From NCBI RefSeq assembly GCF_010015585.1, contig NW_022985079.1, positions 62,001-126,000 on the forward strand: DNA of 64,000 nucleotides. The letters run 5' to 3'. The DNA is from Eremomyces bilateralis CBS 781.70 (taxonomy: Eukaryota; Ascomycota; Dothideomycetes; Eremomycetales; Eremomycetaceae). The notes under the pieces are model-generated. The model saw only the letters and a list, made by a program, of their open reading frames with translations, was not told the DNA's origin and made no database searches. Shown here piece after piece: positions 21,610-30,931 of the stretch (positions are counted from its first letter, which is position 1; each line of letters starts with the position of its first letter). Position numbers and translations under genes: made by a program.

Positions 21610-22271
21610 CGTGACGGAAAGTAAAACGACGTGTTGTTTTGCTACAATCAAAATATTCTTGGATGACTTGACAGTGGATGTATGAAACCAAAAACTTTCA
21701 GAAGCGGAAACTTTAAGAAATGAGGAGCCCGGAATTATATATTAATTGTCTGGACATGCCGCCCTCCCAGGTATGCCCAGCGAACTCTCGAATTCTTTGC
21801 TGACAGCGAAGTAAACGGCTCAGCTTTGACGACTTTCGATCTCGTATTGTTTATTTCCCTCCGGTACTGGCGGGTCAATGATATTGGATTCTCGATGTAA
21901 CCTCTGCTCGGTAACGTCATCGAGTTACGATCATCCCTAGCAGTTCAGCTGCTCTGGTGGGCGGGCCGTGGAACGTCCATCCCGACATCGATCCGGTTGG
22001 CCTAAACAAATCTATGGAGAGCAGGCTGCTATCGAAATATTCGATTAAAGACCAATAGGAATAGAGCATGTTTTAATACACCTGGATGGTGCGCGGGACT
22101 AAGCAGACAAATAGATGTCACTTGCAACGGTTGAAACACGGAGATATTAGACCGAGACTTGGCGTTTGGTGGAGAACCATTTCTAAGTTTAGCTATGCGA
22201 TATTAGTGTCGATCCATTCCCCAACCACTGTCTCTGGAGCTCGAGAATGGAGCACCGTATGGTGGTGCAAA
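21610..22271. other. Intergenic stretch, nothing recognised
   Basis: This is the promoter side of the PhiA-like gene. No gene or repeat is supported. Confidence 0.4.
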
Positions 22272-22685
22272 TCATGAATTCGTATTCAATCTATTTACAA
22301 TAGTCGCACCATCGAAAACAATGCTGGGATTGTGGTTTGTTGCTATACACCGTTGTATGACGGCAACCTCCTCATTTCGTGCCACCTGCGTAGGTTTGCG
22401 GTAGCATTCGAATGACCCTGATCCGATGACCTGCATGCGGAGTTCGTGATTTTGATGTATCCAAATCGTCCCTTCGGGCATCCCACCATCGGTCGGGCGA
22501 AACTTTGGTATGAACCACTGCCGGAAACTCCGAAGTTGTCTCAAAGTCTCGAAGGGGTAGTCTTCCCACACACATGGTTAAACCGTAAAGCCAATAGAAA
22601 TCGACTTGCCCTCATCATAGTGAGTGTACAGTTGTTCCCCATCCATTTGCCACCGAAGTTGCTCGCTGTTTACTCCCATTTCCAA
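22272..22685 (-). pseudogene. Unrecognised reading frame with one internal stop
   Basis: The minus strand reads MGVNSEQLRWQMDGEQLYTH and on to GFTV, then a stop. In the same frame it continues as WEDYPFETLRQLRSFRQWF to a stop at 22272. The composition is protein-like, but I know no family. It may be a decayed gene lying downstream of the ZNF511-like gene, or chance. Confidence 0.2.
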
Positions 22686-22820
22686 AGTCTCTCGGCCTCA
22701 AAGCAAGGAGCGGTGCTCCCGGTAGCCCGCTCGCTAATGCAACGACTAGTAATCAATACGCCGTGTCTCGTATTCCAAAATGAGAACTGTGCCAATACCC
22801 AAGTCGCTCACCTAACGACA

Positions 22821-23954
22821 TCATCGGTTTGCAAACCCGCCTCGTCCTCGGCCTCGTCCGAATCGTATATTTCGTGGAACAAATTTCAAGGAAGACATGG
22901 ACGTCGTGAGATCGGTCATGGCATCGTCTTTCACGTCATTATTATTGCCTTGATCAAAATCGTAGTCCTCGTTCATTTCATCCCCGTCAGCCTCGACCAC
23001 GTCGGTGTCGGACTCATCGTTGTCCACCGCGCCCTTCTGGTTATCGCCCTGAGATTTCCGTGGAGATTTCGCGTTTGAAACAGATTGACCAGGGAGAATT
23101 GCGCGTTTGCCTTCGTTCTTGGCTGCGACGACTCGTTGGGAACCCGAGGGTGAGGTTTTAGCTTGCTGTTCGCCCAACTTGCGTCGCGTTACCCATTCCG
23201 GCTGGAGCATAGAATGTCGTCGATCAATACCATCGTTGACGATGAAGAAGTCATAGTTCTAGGCCAGAGGTTAGAGAAATTCTCAGCGCAGAACCGCATA
23301 AACGCCTTGCTTACCCTTGGGTATTGATGCTTATCAATGCAATGCAACCTTCTCTTCCACCATGTCTCAACGACCTTGTCGCATCCCTCTACGAAACATT
23401 GATACTGCTCGACATATTAGCCTGTAACCATCACCCGGACAATCCTAGCCACCCACAATTGACTCCCCTCTCTCCTTCCGCGCCTGATTAATCGGGTTAT
23501 GATTCTCCGCAATATGTAACTCCAAATACCTATCGCTAGGAAGGTTCTTCATGCACTCCGCACACCGATGCCTGTGTGCCTGGGTGTAATGTAACTCATA
23601 CTCCTCGTACGTCTGGAAGGTGAGCGGTCGGTGTGGTGGCAGGAAACACTTCATTGCATGCTGTCGATTGGGAGCGGGCGACTCGGATCGCGATCGTGTG
23701 AGCTGGGAATATTTCGCGGTGTGCGAGTCGGAGAGCTGGGATAGGGCTGGGGAGACAGCTCGGAGCTCGATACGCGCGGATGCAGATCTCGGGGAGGAGG
23801 GCGGTGTAAGCGATCGGAATCTCTTGCGGCTCGAGGTTTGCGATGTCGGCATAGGCGCCGGAGTACCGTTCGGTCGGTTCTGATCTACCTTTGGCCCTCC
23901 CTTTACCATGCAGATTAACTGTTCAGGCTCGTCCTCGCGTCTAGGCGCGTGCAT
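22821..23954 (-). CDS. ZNF511-like C2H2 zinc-finger protein (341 aa)
   Basis: The start is ATG 23954. Exons of 498, 90 and 438 nt are joined across introns 23405-23456 (52 nt) and 23259-23314 (56 nt). A Ser/Pro/Arg-rich N-terminus is followed by three zinc-finger-like units: CFLPPHRPLTF...HYTQAHRHRC, CAECMKNLPSDRYLELHIAENH, and, after the first splice, YQCFVEGCDKVVETWWKRR with H and KH. DKHQYPRNYDFFI then leads into the third exon. This order, including QCFVEGC and the HIAENH spacing, matches the ZNF511 family conserved from fungi to animals. The C-terminus is acidic and ends in an RGRGRGG tail, as in RNA-binding proteins. A nuclear place is likely. The precise role is unknown. Confidence 0.85.
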
Positions 23955-24277
23955 ATCGTCAAAACTTGGGAATATCGATTCGTGATGAGCAGGGAAGTCG
24001 GCTTAGTCAGCAGCCCACTTTCAACATCACTTCATCGATTCCCTTGAATGTTCACCGAAATACATCTGAGCTTGGAGTGAAATGTGTTGTGATTTCGTCT
24101 AGGAGCTAGTTGATTGAAGCTCGACCAGACTAGAAAATAAATACAGAGAGTAAATACCACTACCACTCGGCCTTACATGATGTCAGTGTCCCCCAAGTCC
24201 CTTTGAGCGGTTGTTTGACGGCCGGCTCAATCTGACTACTTCCCAGTCAACACCTTTCTTCAACACCTTTCCTCGTA

Positions 24278-24465
24278 CAAGACTGAGCTCTAAAGCTGCC
24301 CATCAAGCTGCCCAAACACTTCCGAACGCCACCCCATGATCCGATTGGCCGTTACAAGACTAAGCTCTGAATCTTCTCGTCAGGCTGTTCAAACCACTTT
24401 CGAACGCCACCTCATAGTTAGATTGAACTTGGCCCGAGACTAAGCTCTGAGACTGAGCTCTGGAA
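24278..24465 (+). repeat. Diverged direct repeat, unit about 78 bp
   Basis: Two long units starting ACAAGACTGAGCTC (24278) and ACAAGACTAAGCTC (24354) share the pattern TCAAGCTGCCCAAACACTTC / TCAGGCTGTTCAAACCACTT and the CGAACGCCAC block. A third, partial unit starts at 24435. It lies just upstream of the PAC4-type gene and may overlap its promoter. Confidence 0.7.
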
Positions 24466-24526
24466 TCACAAGTGAGACTGCTCCAACAAAGATCCAGATC
24501 CTGGCAACTGACGAATGACTTGAGAT

Positions 24527-25789
24527 ATGGCTCTCACCGCGCCAAAGATCTCATCTTCATCACCCATCCAATTCTCCATCCCGCTTCCGCACGCTCCCCA
24601 GACCCGCATCCATGTCCACCTCACCATCCTCCAAACCTCTGTCATGGCCTTCCTCACCACGACCGGAGAATCCACGACACGAGCCCTCTCCTCCATGGGT
24701 TCGTTCGTGTACTCATTGCCGAATGTAAGCAAGTTAGTTTCCGTTTCTGTCAATGTTCATGAGATGCCAGAGCAGACTTACCGCTGGGTGGGTCTAGCCG
24801 ACGCTTGGCCCCCTTCGTGATGGCCAGGCGCCAGCCAGAAGCTGTCCCGAATCCAACCTTCTGTCCCTTCGCTGCCATAGCAGCCCAACCCAATGCTCCT
24901 CCGTTTTCCCATCCCACTACCCGTAGCAGTCCGACCTGGTGCTCCTCCTTTTTCCCACGCCCCCTTCTTTTGGAGGCTTCTTCACCCCTTCATTCCCTCA
25001 CCTGCCCTACCACGCCTCTTCTATTTGGAGGCTTCTCCCCTTTTCAATTCCTCCTCTGCCCGACCCCGCCCCTTCTTTGGAGGCATTTCTTCCTTTCTTT
25101 TTCTTTTTTTTTTGTTTTTGTTTTTGTTTTAGTTCTAAAGAGCGATGGTTAGCATGGCCAAGCAATTGAGGAGCAAGGACTACCTACTATGGTTTTGGTC
25201 TCAACAAAGCCTGCCACGTATGTGGCGCGGTTGAGACCGGACTGTCGGGCCACTGATGCCAAGGAGTTTGCAAAGTTGATATGAAGTTTCTGAGGCCTGT
25301 GTGCTCGACAATCTGCTATGGTTTTTGACGAGAGCAATGAATGAGGACAGCTGCTTTTGGCAGCTCTATTTTGCGGGTTTCCCGCATCATTGAGATGTTT
25401 GAAATGATTGATGCCTATGTCCGGTTGACAGTCGACGCTCGGATGGAGTGAATGTGTCGGAACTTACTACTTTTGATAAAATGATCCAACTATTTTTGGT
25501 TTGAAGTTCAACAGCAAGAAGAACGTGTCGCTGACGATTTGATTGAAAACAGCGCGACCATCCGACCGAACAACCGATTAGCACACCCCTTTACATCGAT
25601 GCCGGCACGGTTGACTTCGCATCCCGTCTCGCAAAAGCTTTGGCGCGGAGAGTTGGAAAGCCAGTGTATGTTGGTAGCTCAGTAAGCTTCTCGTCGGCAG
25701 GACGAGGCGGCGACGTGGAAGAAGAAATGGAGGGCTTCCGGGCGGCGGTGGATGCAATTGCCCGCGTGGTCACTACGCGAGAAGAATGA
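24527..25789 (+). CDS. PAC4: Proteasome assembly chaperone 4-like protein (144 aa)
   Basis: Exon 1 (24527-24724) begins MALTAPKISSSSPIQFSIPL, then HAPQTRIHVHLTILQTSVMA, and ends FVYSLPN. Exon 2 (25553-25789) begins RDHPTEQPISTPLYI and runs through FASRLAKALARRVGKPVYVG, SSVSFSS and VEEEMEGFRAAVDAIARVV to TTREE. Together they give one 144-residue protein with the layout of the PAC4/PSMG4 family, which helps assemble the alpha ring of the 20S proteasome in the cytosol and nucleus. The splice (N to RDHPTEQP) keeps phase, and both exons are multiples of three. The intron of 828 nt is an order of magnitude longer than the others in this window. The last codons lie in the first unit of a tandem repeat that continues downstream. 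Confidence 0.85.
24725..25552 (+). other. Unusually long intron (828 nt) of the PAC4-type gene
   Basis: The donor is GTAAGC, CTGAC lies about 20 nt before the acceptor, and the end is AAACAG. Other introns here are 45-152 nt. The first half is pyrimidine-rich with internal tandem repeats and T-runs. No transposon end was recognised. Alternative: the region between is an insertion into a once short intron. Confidence 0.75.
24880..25135 (+). repeat. Pyrimidine-rich tandem repeats inside the intron
   Basis: TTTGGAGGC recurs near 24970, 25025 and 25078 (spacing about 54), each after a CTTCT run and before C/T-rich sequence. GCTCCTCC-TTTTCCCA recurs at 24894 and 24941. The block ends in T-rich TTTTTG repeats. 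The strand bias is extreme (almost no purine runs). Confidence 0.75.
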
Positions 25790-26400
25790 ATTGCTTGAAA
25801 TGATGGTGGACCTGGAAGGATCCGAAGTTGAAAACTTGATGAAGAGACGAATGAAACGCTCCTCATGTGTCTGATCAACCGAATCGAAACGATATATTGT
25901 TCGTTTGTGAGTGTTGCTCGCTCGTATGGAGACGACTCGGGAAGCTGAATAGCTTGATGATCCGACTTGAAGACCCGATGAGTGGTCACATAAAATGCTC
26001 ACCCTGTGTCTGATCGCTTGATGACATAGTTTAGTTGACTGTGTCGTGGACGTGGAAATTGCTCGTATGGTCACGACATGCGGAGCAGAATTGAAGATTT
26101 GCTTAAGAATTTTATCGATCTAGAAGAATCCGAACTTGAAGATTTGATGAGTGGTCACACAACTCATTATATGTCTGATTGCCCGAGACGTGGTTTATTT
26201 ATCGTCGATGTGGCGATCGGTTGCTAGGCGACGAATTGTCGGGGCACGACTGAAGATTTGATTAGTGGTCACAAAACATCTCATCCTCTGTCTGATCACC
26301 CGAAACCGTGGATTGCCTGTCTATCGGTGTGGCGATTGCTCGCATGATCACAGCTGCGAAGCGTTTTGTGTTTGAAATATGGCGGATCCCGAAGGATCCG
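25748..26400 (+). repeat. Tandem array copied from the 3' end of the PAC4-type gene
   Basis: About five diverged units start near 25748, 25905, 26045, 26206 and 26325. Each has an ATTGCTCGTATGGTCAC-type block, a CTTGAAGATTTGATGAGTGG-type block and a TGTGTCTGATC block. In the first unit the leading block is the coding end of PAC4 (codons for DAIARVVTTREE and the stop). The later ones are non-coding copies of it. Unit length varies from about 115 to 170 bp. Confidence 0.78.
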
Positions 26401-26642
26401 AATTCAAAGGTTCGAAGAGTGGAGGCTGTTCTTCGCGTTATGTGAGCCTTGGCGGATTTGCATCGGGGTGGACGCGCGGAAAAAAGGCACTGTACGAGGC
26501 CGCGAATCTGAAGATAAGACGCTGTCCCTGATCCCACACGGCCTGTTTCACGAAGTTTCGGGGTTCCGTAACGACATCATCGTGTTGGTCCTCTGCGTAT
26601 TGGGCGCGGGCGCGGGCGCGGGCGCTTAACTCAGATCAACTG

Positions 26643-27800
26643 CTACTCATGAATCTTCTTATCTTTGGTGGCCGACGTGCTCTGGAGCCCGCAGAGACTC
26701 GCTTTCGCCGGATCCAGATCGCAGAGATGATCCTCGAGATGGCCGACTGCCTTCCAGTGAATCCAGCGACAGGCCTTTGATGATAGGTCCTGCGCGGCAC
26801 GGCGGCTGTCGTGAGATTGCCCGGCCCAGTCTTCGCTTTCCGTCAATTCGCCACTTTTCCTGTAAATAAAGTTGGCCAGGCGTTGGAATTGAAGCCCGAG
26901 GGCCAGCTGGACGAAATTGATGCAGGAAAGGAAGAATTACAAACAACGAGGTATCCAGTTCAGGAGGAACCGGGGAGAAATAATGGCTTTGGCTGCCAGG
27001 ATGATCACTATGTCGAAGGTTCTATCGCCGGTGAAGGCGATAGCGTACTGGACATTCGGCTGCGTCAGGAAACACTCAGTTTTACGGAGCATTTTCTTCG
27101 CGGCGATATCGAACCTTTCGAATTGCTCGAGGGCATATCCCACTACGACCACAAGGGCTTTGTCGTAGTCCGAGCGAAAGCAGCAGCGCAAAATTGCCAT
27201 GCTTGTGCGACCCAGCATGAAAGCGATTACCGTGACAGTCATCCATCCGAGTGGGGCAAGGGAGACACTGGAAGGCAGATAGCCGACCAGCTCGGGGACT
27301 TCTTCCAGGAATATCCTATTTCTGAGCCCCTCGATGGCAGACAATACCCCGTTCCTGCTCCATGCTGAGAAAAGATCCCCGACGTTGATCCAGCACTTCT
27401 TGAGTGCACCATACCACGAGGAGGAGTCCAGAACCAGTCTCAGCACTTTCGTTACGGTCGAGTTCGAGAGCCACGCGGGGTTCTTGAAGGCCGAGACTCA
27501 AGGCGACGCAAAGACGGAATCACAAACGCAGCAGAGTACTGGTCGCGATCCATCGAGAGGAAAGTAGGCCGAAGCCATGCCAGTGCGCTGCCAGGGGTCC
27601 CAACCAGCCGCTCGGGGATCTGGTCGTACAGTGCCGAGAAGCCATTCGCTTGCACCGCTAAGGACGATCATTGAGCGGGCACCTGGCTTACGATATCCGG
27701 AGTGGGTACCTGTGACAGAAGTCAGTAGATGCTCAGTCATTGTGAGCCATAAGGCAATCCCCAGAAAAAGCAAGGAAAAGGAAAGCGCATGCAAAGGCAC
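26643..27800 (-). pseudogene. Unrecognised membrane-protein-like gene, probably decayed
   Basis: One minus-strand frame runs from 27800 to the stop at 26643 with only two internal stops (near 27499 and 26938). These could lie in introns or be disabling. Protein-like parts include a leading hydrophobic stretch (LHALSFSLLFLGIALWL), WLSNSTVTKVLRLVLDSSSW, a membrane-like segment (GWMTVTVIAFMLGR), ALVVVVGYALEQF and VIILAAKAIIS. About 550 nt further upstream, in the same frame, a short signal-peptide-like frame starts at ATG 28346 (MKLLYLLSIVLLCVGFGSAS). I recognise no family. It may be a fungal-specific secreted or membrane protein that has been lost, or a live gene with introns I cannot place. 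Confidence 0.33.
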
Positions 27801-28256
27801 CCTCTGCTTGAAGCACCTTTATGGCACCATGCCCCTGAAGTCAAGCAGAGTGAATAGTGTGCAGTGTGTGAGTGAACTGGGATGTGTGTCTTAAGCAAAA
27901 GCATCTAACCAAAGCAAAATAATGAGACGGGGGTGGCTGGTGTGCGCCCAACTTTCAAGACATGTGACCCACATCACCATGACTCGAGAAAACTAAAGAC
28001 TTCAAGACTCGAGACTCAAGGTTGAAGGCAAGGCCAGGCTTCCCCAGAGCCCGGAACCACAGAGCGCGAAGCCACGACCAGCGGCCGGGTACGTAATCGC
28101 ACCCGTGGGGTGCCGTGGGCTGGGCGGTCGGGCGAGGCGGATCGAGACTCGGCACGAAGTCAGACTCGAAAGACGACGACGGAACCGGCGAGGCTGTGGC
28201 GCCAGGAAGGGCGACGACGGGAGAAATGGACAGACCATAAGCCCATGGGCTTATAA

Positions 28257-28346
28257 TCTTTGTGACATTCTATGGGAGTGACTCAGGGATGCTGAGCCGA
28301 AGCCGACACACAGCAGGACGATCGAGAGCAAGTATAGCAACTTCAT
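28257..28346 (-). other. Signal-peptide-like short frame
   Basis: ATG 28346 opens MKLLYLLSIVLLCVGFGSAS, a textbook secretion signal, and stops after about 31 codons. A downstream frame offers a proline-rich continuation (PSLDPPRPTAQPTAP near 28150) in another phase. It may be the first exon of the decayed gene at 26.6-27.8 kb. Confidence 0.35.
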
Positions 28347-29095
28347 TGTGAAGTGCTAATATCCTTCGGAGGACGTGAGGTCGATCGCACTGGAGATGAT
28401 AGGAGGGGGTGATGGATGCTATCTGAGTAACGGGGATGCTTTAAAGGCTGTACGGATATACAAAGATTGTAGTGAGGATTTAATATCGTTAGTCAATAAC
28501 CTCAACGCAGTGGATGGCTGGGTGGATGGTTGATGGTTGGTGGATGAAATCAGTGTGTGCATGATATTGAAGGAAGAAAGTAGGAAGAGAAGGAAGGGAG
28601 GAAGAAAGCGGAAGAAGAAGGTCAAGCTAGACGAGAGCAGGCTGAAAATGATTGAGCTCGAAAAGCATCAACAACACAGTGCGTGGGCCTGAAAGTGAAT
28701 GGGCCCGAAAATGAACGGATCATGTGGGTGGTAGTGTTGGGTATCGGTGAATTCACACGCTCCGCAAGCGTAGATATGGTGTGAGACTCAAGTTGCATTT
28801 TCGATATTCCCACAGGATAACAGAAGTTCCTCAATTCGAGGGATACGGGAATAATTTCAGTGGGATATTGCGGAAGACCTTTGAATCATGGTCCCCTGGG
28901 GCCTCTCTAGCAATGCCTTGAAGATTGAGTGGAAGTCTTCTTGCATAGGCGTGGACAGCACACAAAAACGTTGATAGATCTCAAAACACGGGTGTAAATA
29001 GGCTCCATTTGAAACAATTCTATGCTCGTAGACTACATGATAGAAGCACCCCACCGTGAACCGCCAGAAAAACGTTGATTGAATCAACAAACCCA
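28347..29095. other. Intergenic stretch upstream of the sideroflexin stop
   Basis: It has GGTTGATGGTTGG-type short repeats near 28520 and a purine-rich run (28565-28620, GGAAG units). No gene is supported. Confidence 0.4.
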
Positions 29096-30294
29096 TCATA
29101 TACCACGGTTGAACTCCACCGGTGTATCCTTCCCTATTCTCTCCGAAATCTCCTTCTCCAACTTGCCGGCCAATATCTGCTGCCTCTGCGGAAACGCACC
29201 CAGAGCCAACGGCAGCGCTCCCAGACTCGTCCCTAAGATCAACCCCAGGTTCACCGGCAGCGCCAGCCCCGGCCTCCGCTTCATCCACTTTTGCTTCTGC
29301 AGTTGTACCAAGATCAGCGGCGGAATAACCATGATCGGGGTGGAGTTTAAAACACGACTCAGCGCCGTCTCGCCCACGGCTAGGAAGGCCGCGCGTTTGG
29401 ATTTGCCGACCGGGCTGGCGACTACTCCGGCGTTCTTCTCTTCGGGGGAAAGGCAGGGGTAGACGTCGATTCCTTTTCGTAATTCGCTAGAGCGCATCAG
29501 GAAGACGTTGAGGGCACCGGCAGAGGCGACGGCGGCGAAGGGAACAAGGCGGGTGAGGATAAGTCGGGTGCCAGCTGAGAGAGAGCGGAGGCGAGGGACG
29601 AGAGAGTTGAGACCCACGGCCACGGAGCAACTGGCAGAGACGGCGAGGAAGTAGGACGTGATGATGCTCTGGGTTGATAATGGGGAAGACTTATTCGCGT
29701 TGGAGGAGTTGATGGCGACATTGAGGGATTGGTTGGTGATTTGCCAGCCGATTGTTCCAACAGTCTACAGGGGTTAGCTGAATAACTGTAGAAAGGGGAG
29801 CGAACATACTCCTAGTCCAGGGGTCAACATGCCCGCCGTGACAACCAGATTGGATATGACGAAGCAGCTCATTCGGAACGGCAACAAGACAGGTTGTCCC
29901 GTGTCAGGATGCAGTGTCGAGTCCACTATCTTCTTCGCCGCCCAAAACTCGGGGGTTGGGTCCTTCAACTCGCCCGTCTTGTAGGCGGTAATGATCTGCT
30001 TGGCATTCTCCAAACCGGCTGAAGAGACGAACAGTGTGCTGCAGGTATATACAGTTAGATATGTTCTTTTAACTAACATTCACCGCGACAGATATCTGGG
30101 ACAAGAACCTGCCGGGCGAGTGGAAGAAGTCTTCGCAAATGCCAGTAGTCATACTCGCCCCAAGATATATTCAGGGCACAGAATTCTTACCTAGGATCTG
30201 ATATATCGACAGCATGGCGCACCCGGCCCCAGTATGTAGTCAAGTCATATTGAGATTGTGGAGGGTCTCTCGTCCCTGGCAGAGCGGCCGACAT
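29096..30294 (-). CDS. FSF1: Sideroflexin-type mitochondrial carrier (333 aa)
   Basis: The start is ATG 30294 (MSAALPGTRDPPQSQYDLTT). Exons of 104, 229 and 669 nt are joined across introns 30039-30190 (152 nt) and 29765-29809 (45 nt), all in phase. Sideroflexin marks are YWGRVRHAVDISDP at the start, AKQIITAYKTGEL, LHPDTGQPVLLPFRMSCFV, GMLTPGLG, the NQS-NVAINSSN-NK stretch, VASAGALNVFLMRSSELRKG and the final IGKDTPVEFNRGI. Members sit in the inner mitochondrial membrane with five membrane segments, and the human SFXN1 carries serine for one-carbon metabolism. Length fits the family exactly. The 152-nt first intron is longer than most here. Confidence 0.94.
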
Positions 30295-30931
30295 GTCGAT
30301 TTTCCTCCTTATGACCTCTCCTCTTGCTAAACAAATTGAGTGTTCACGGAGCAATTTGCGACGGTAACTGAAACGGCTTATCGAGGTATTCAAGAGTCAA
30401 TTAACTCGGCAGATAAATTTCAGAAGTTTCTCTGAAGGAAAATGTCGGAATTTTACTGATCGATATGGTTTTCACGCTCTATTCCTTATCCTTTGACTCA
30501 TTTTCTTGCGGTGAGAGGCAAACGGGCAGTTGAAGTTGAATCAAGCATTTTCGGCTATTCCGATTTCGGTGCCGTGACTCAAGATGTGGCGCTGCGCCAC
30601 CTTTCTACCTACGGCGCCTCCTGCTGACCAGGTCTCACGAACTTGAACAACAACCGTAGCATCATCTCGGGCAGTACATAATTGAAGAGGCACTCAAATA
30701 CTATACGACATGCCTGTTGTAGCAAATACAAGAGAGGTCTAACGTGGCCGCGGATCTTGTTGGTTGTGTATTGTCTACCTTATAACGTAACAAGGATTTT
30801 GTGCTTATCTCTGCGAGACCGGGTAAGAACTATTAGTATTACATATAAGAGCTAGGACACCGGTGGATAAAACCTGACCATTACGACCTAGAGCTGCAAG
30901 TCGTTCTGGATCGTTTCTCCCTCGAACATTA
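30295..30931. promoter_or_regulatory. Shared upstream region of sideroflexin and aminotransferase genes
   Basis: The two genes diverge from this 637-bp stretch, so it should hold both promoters. No particular site was recognised. Confidence 0.4.
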
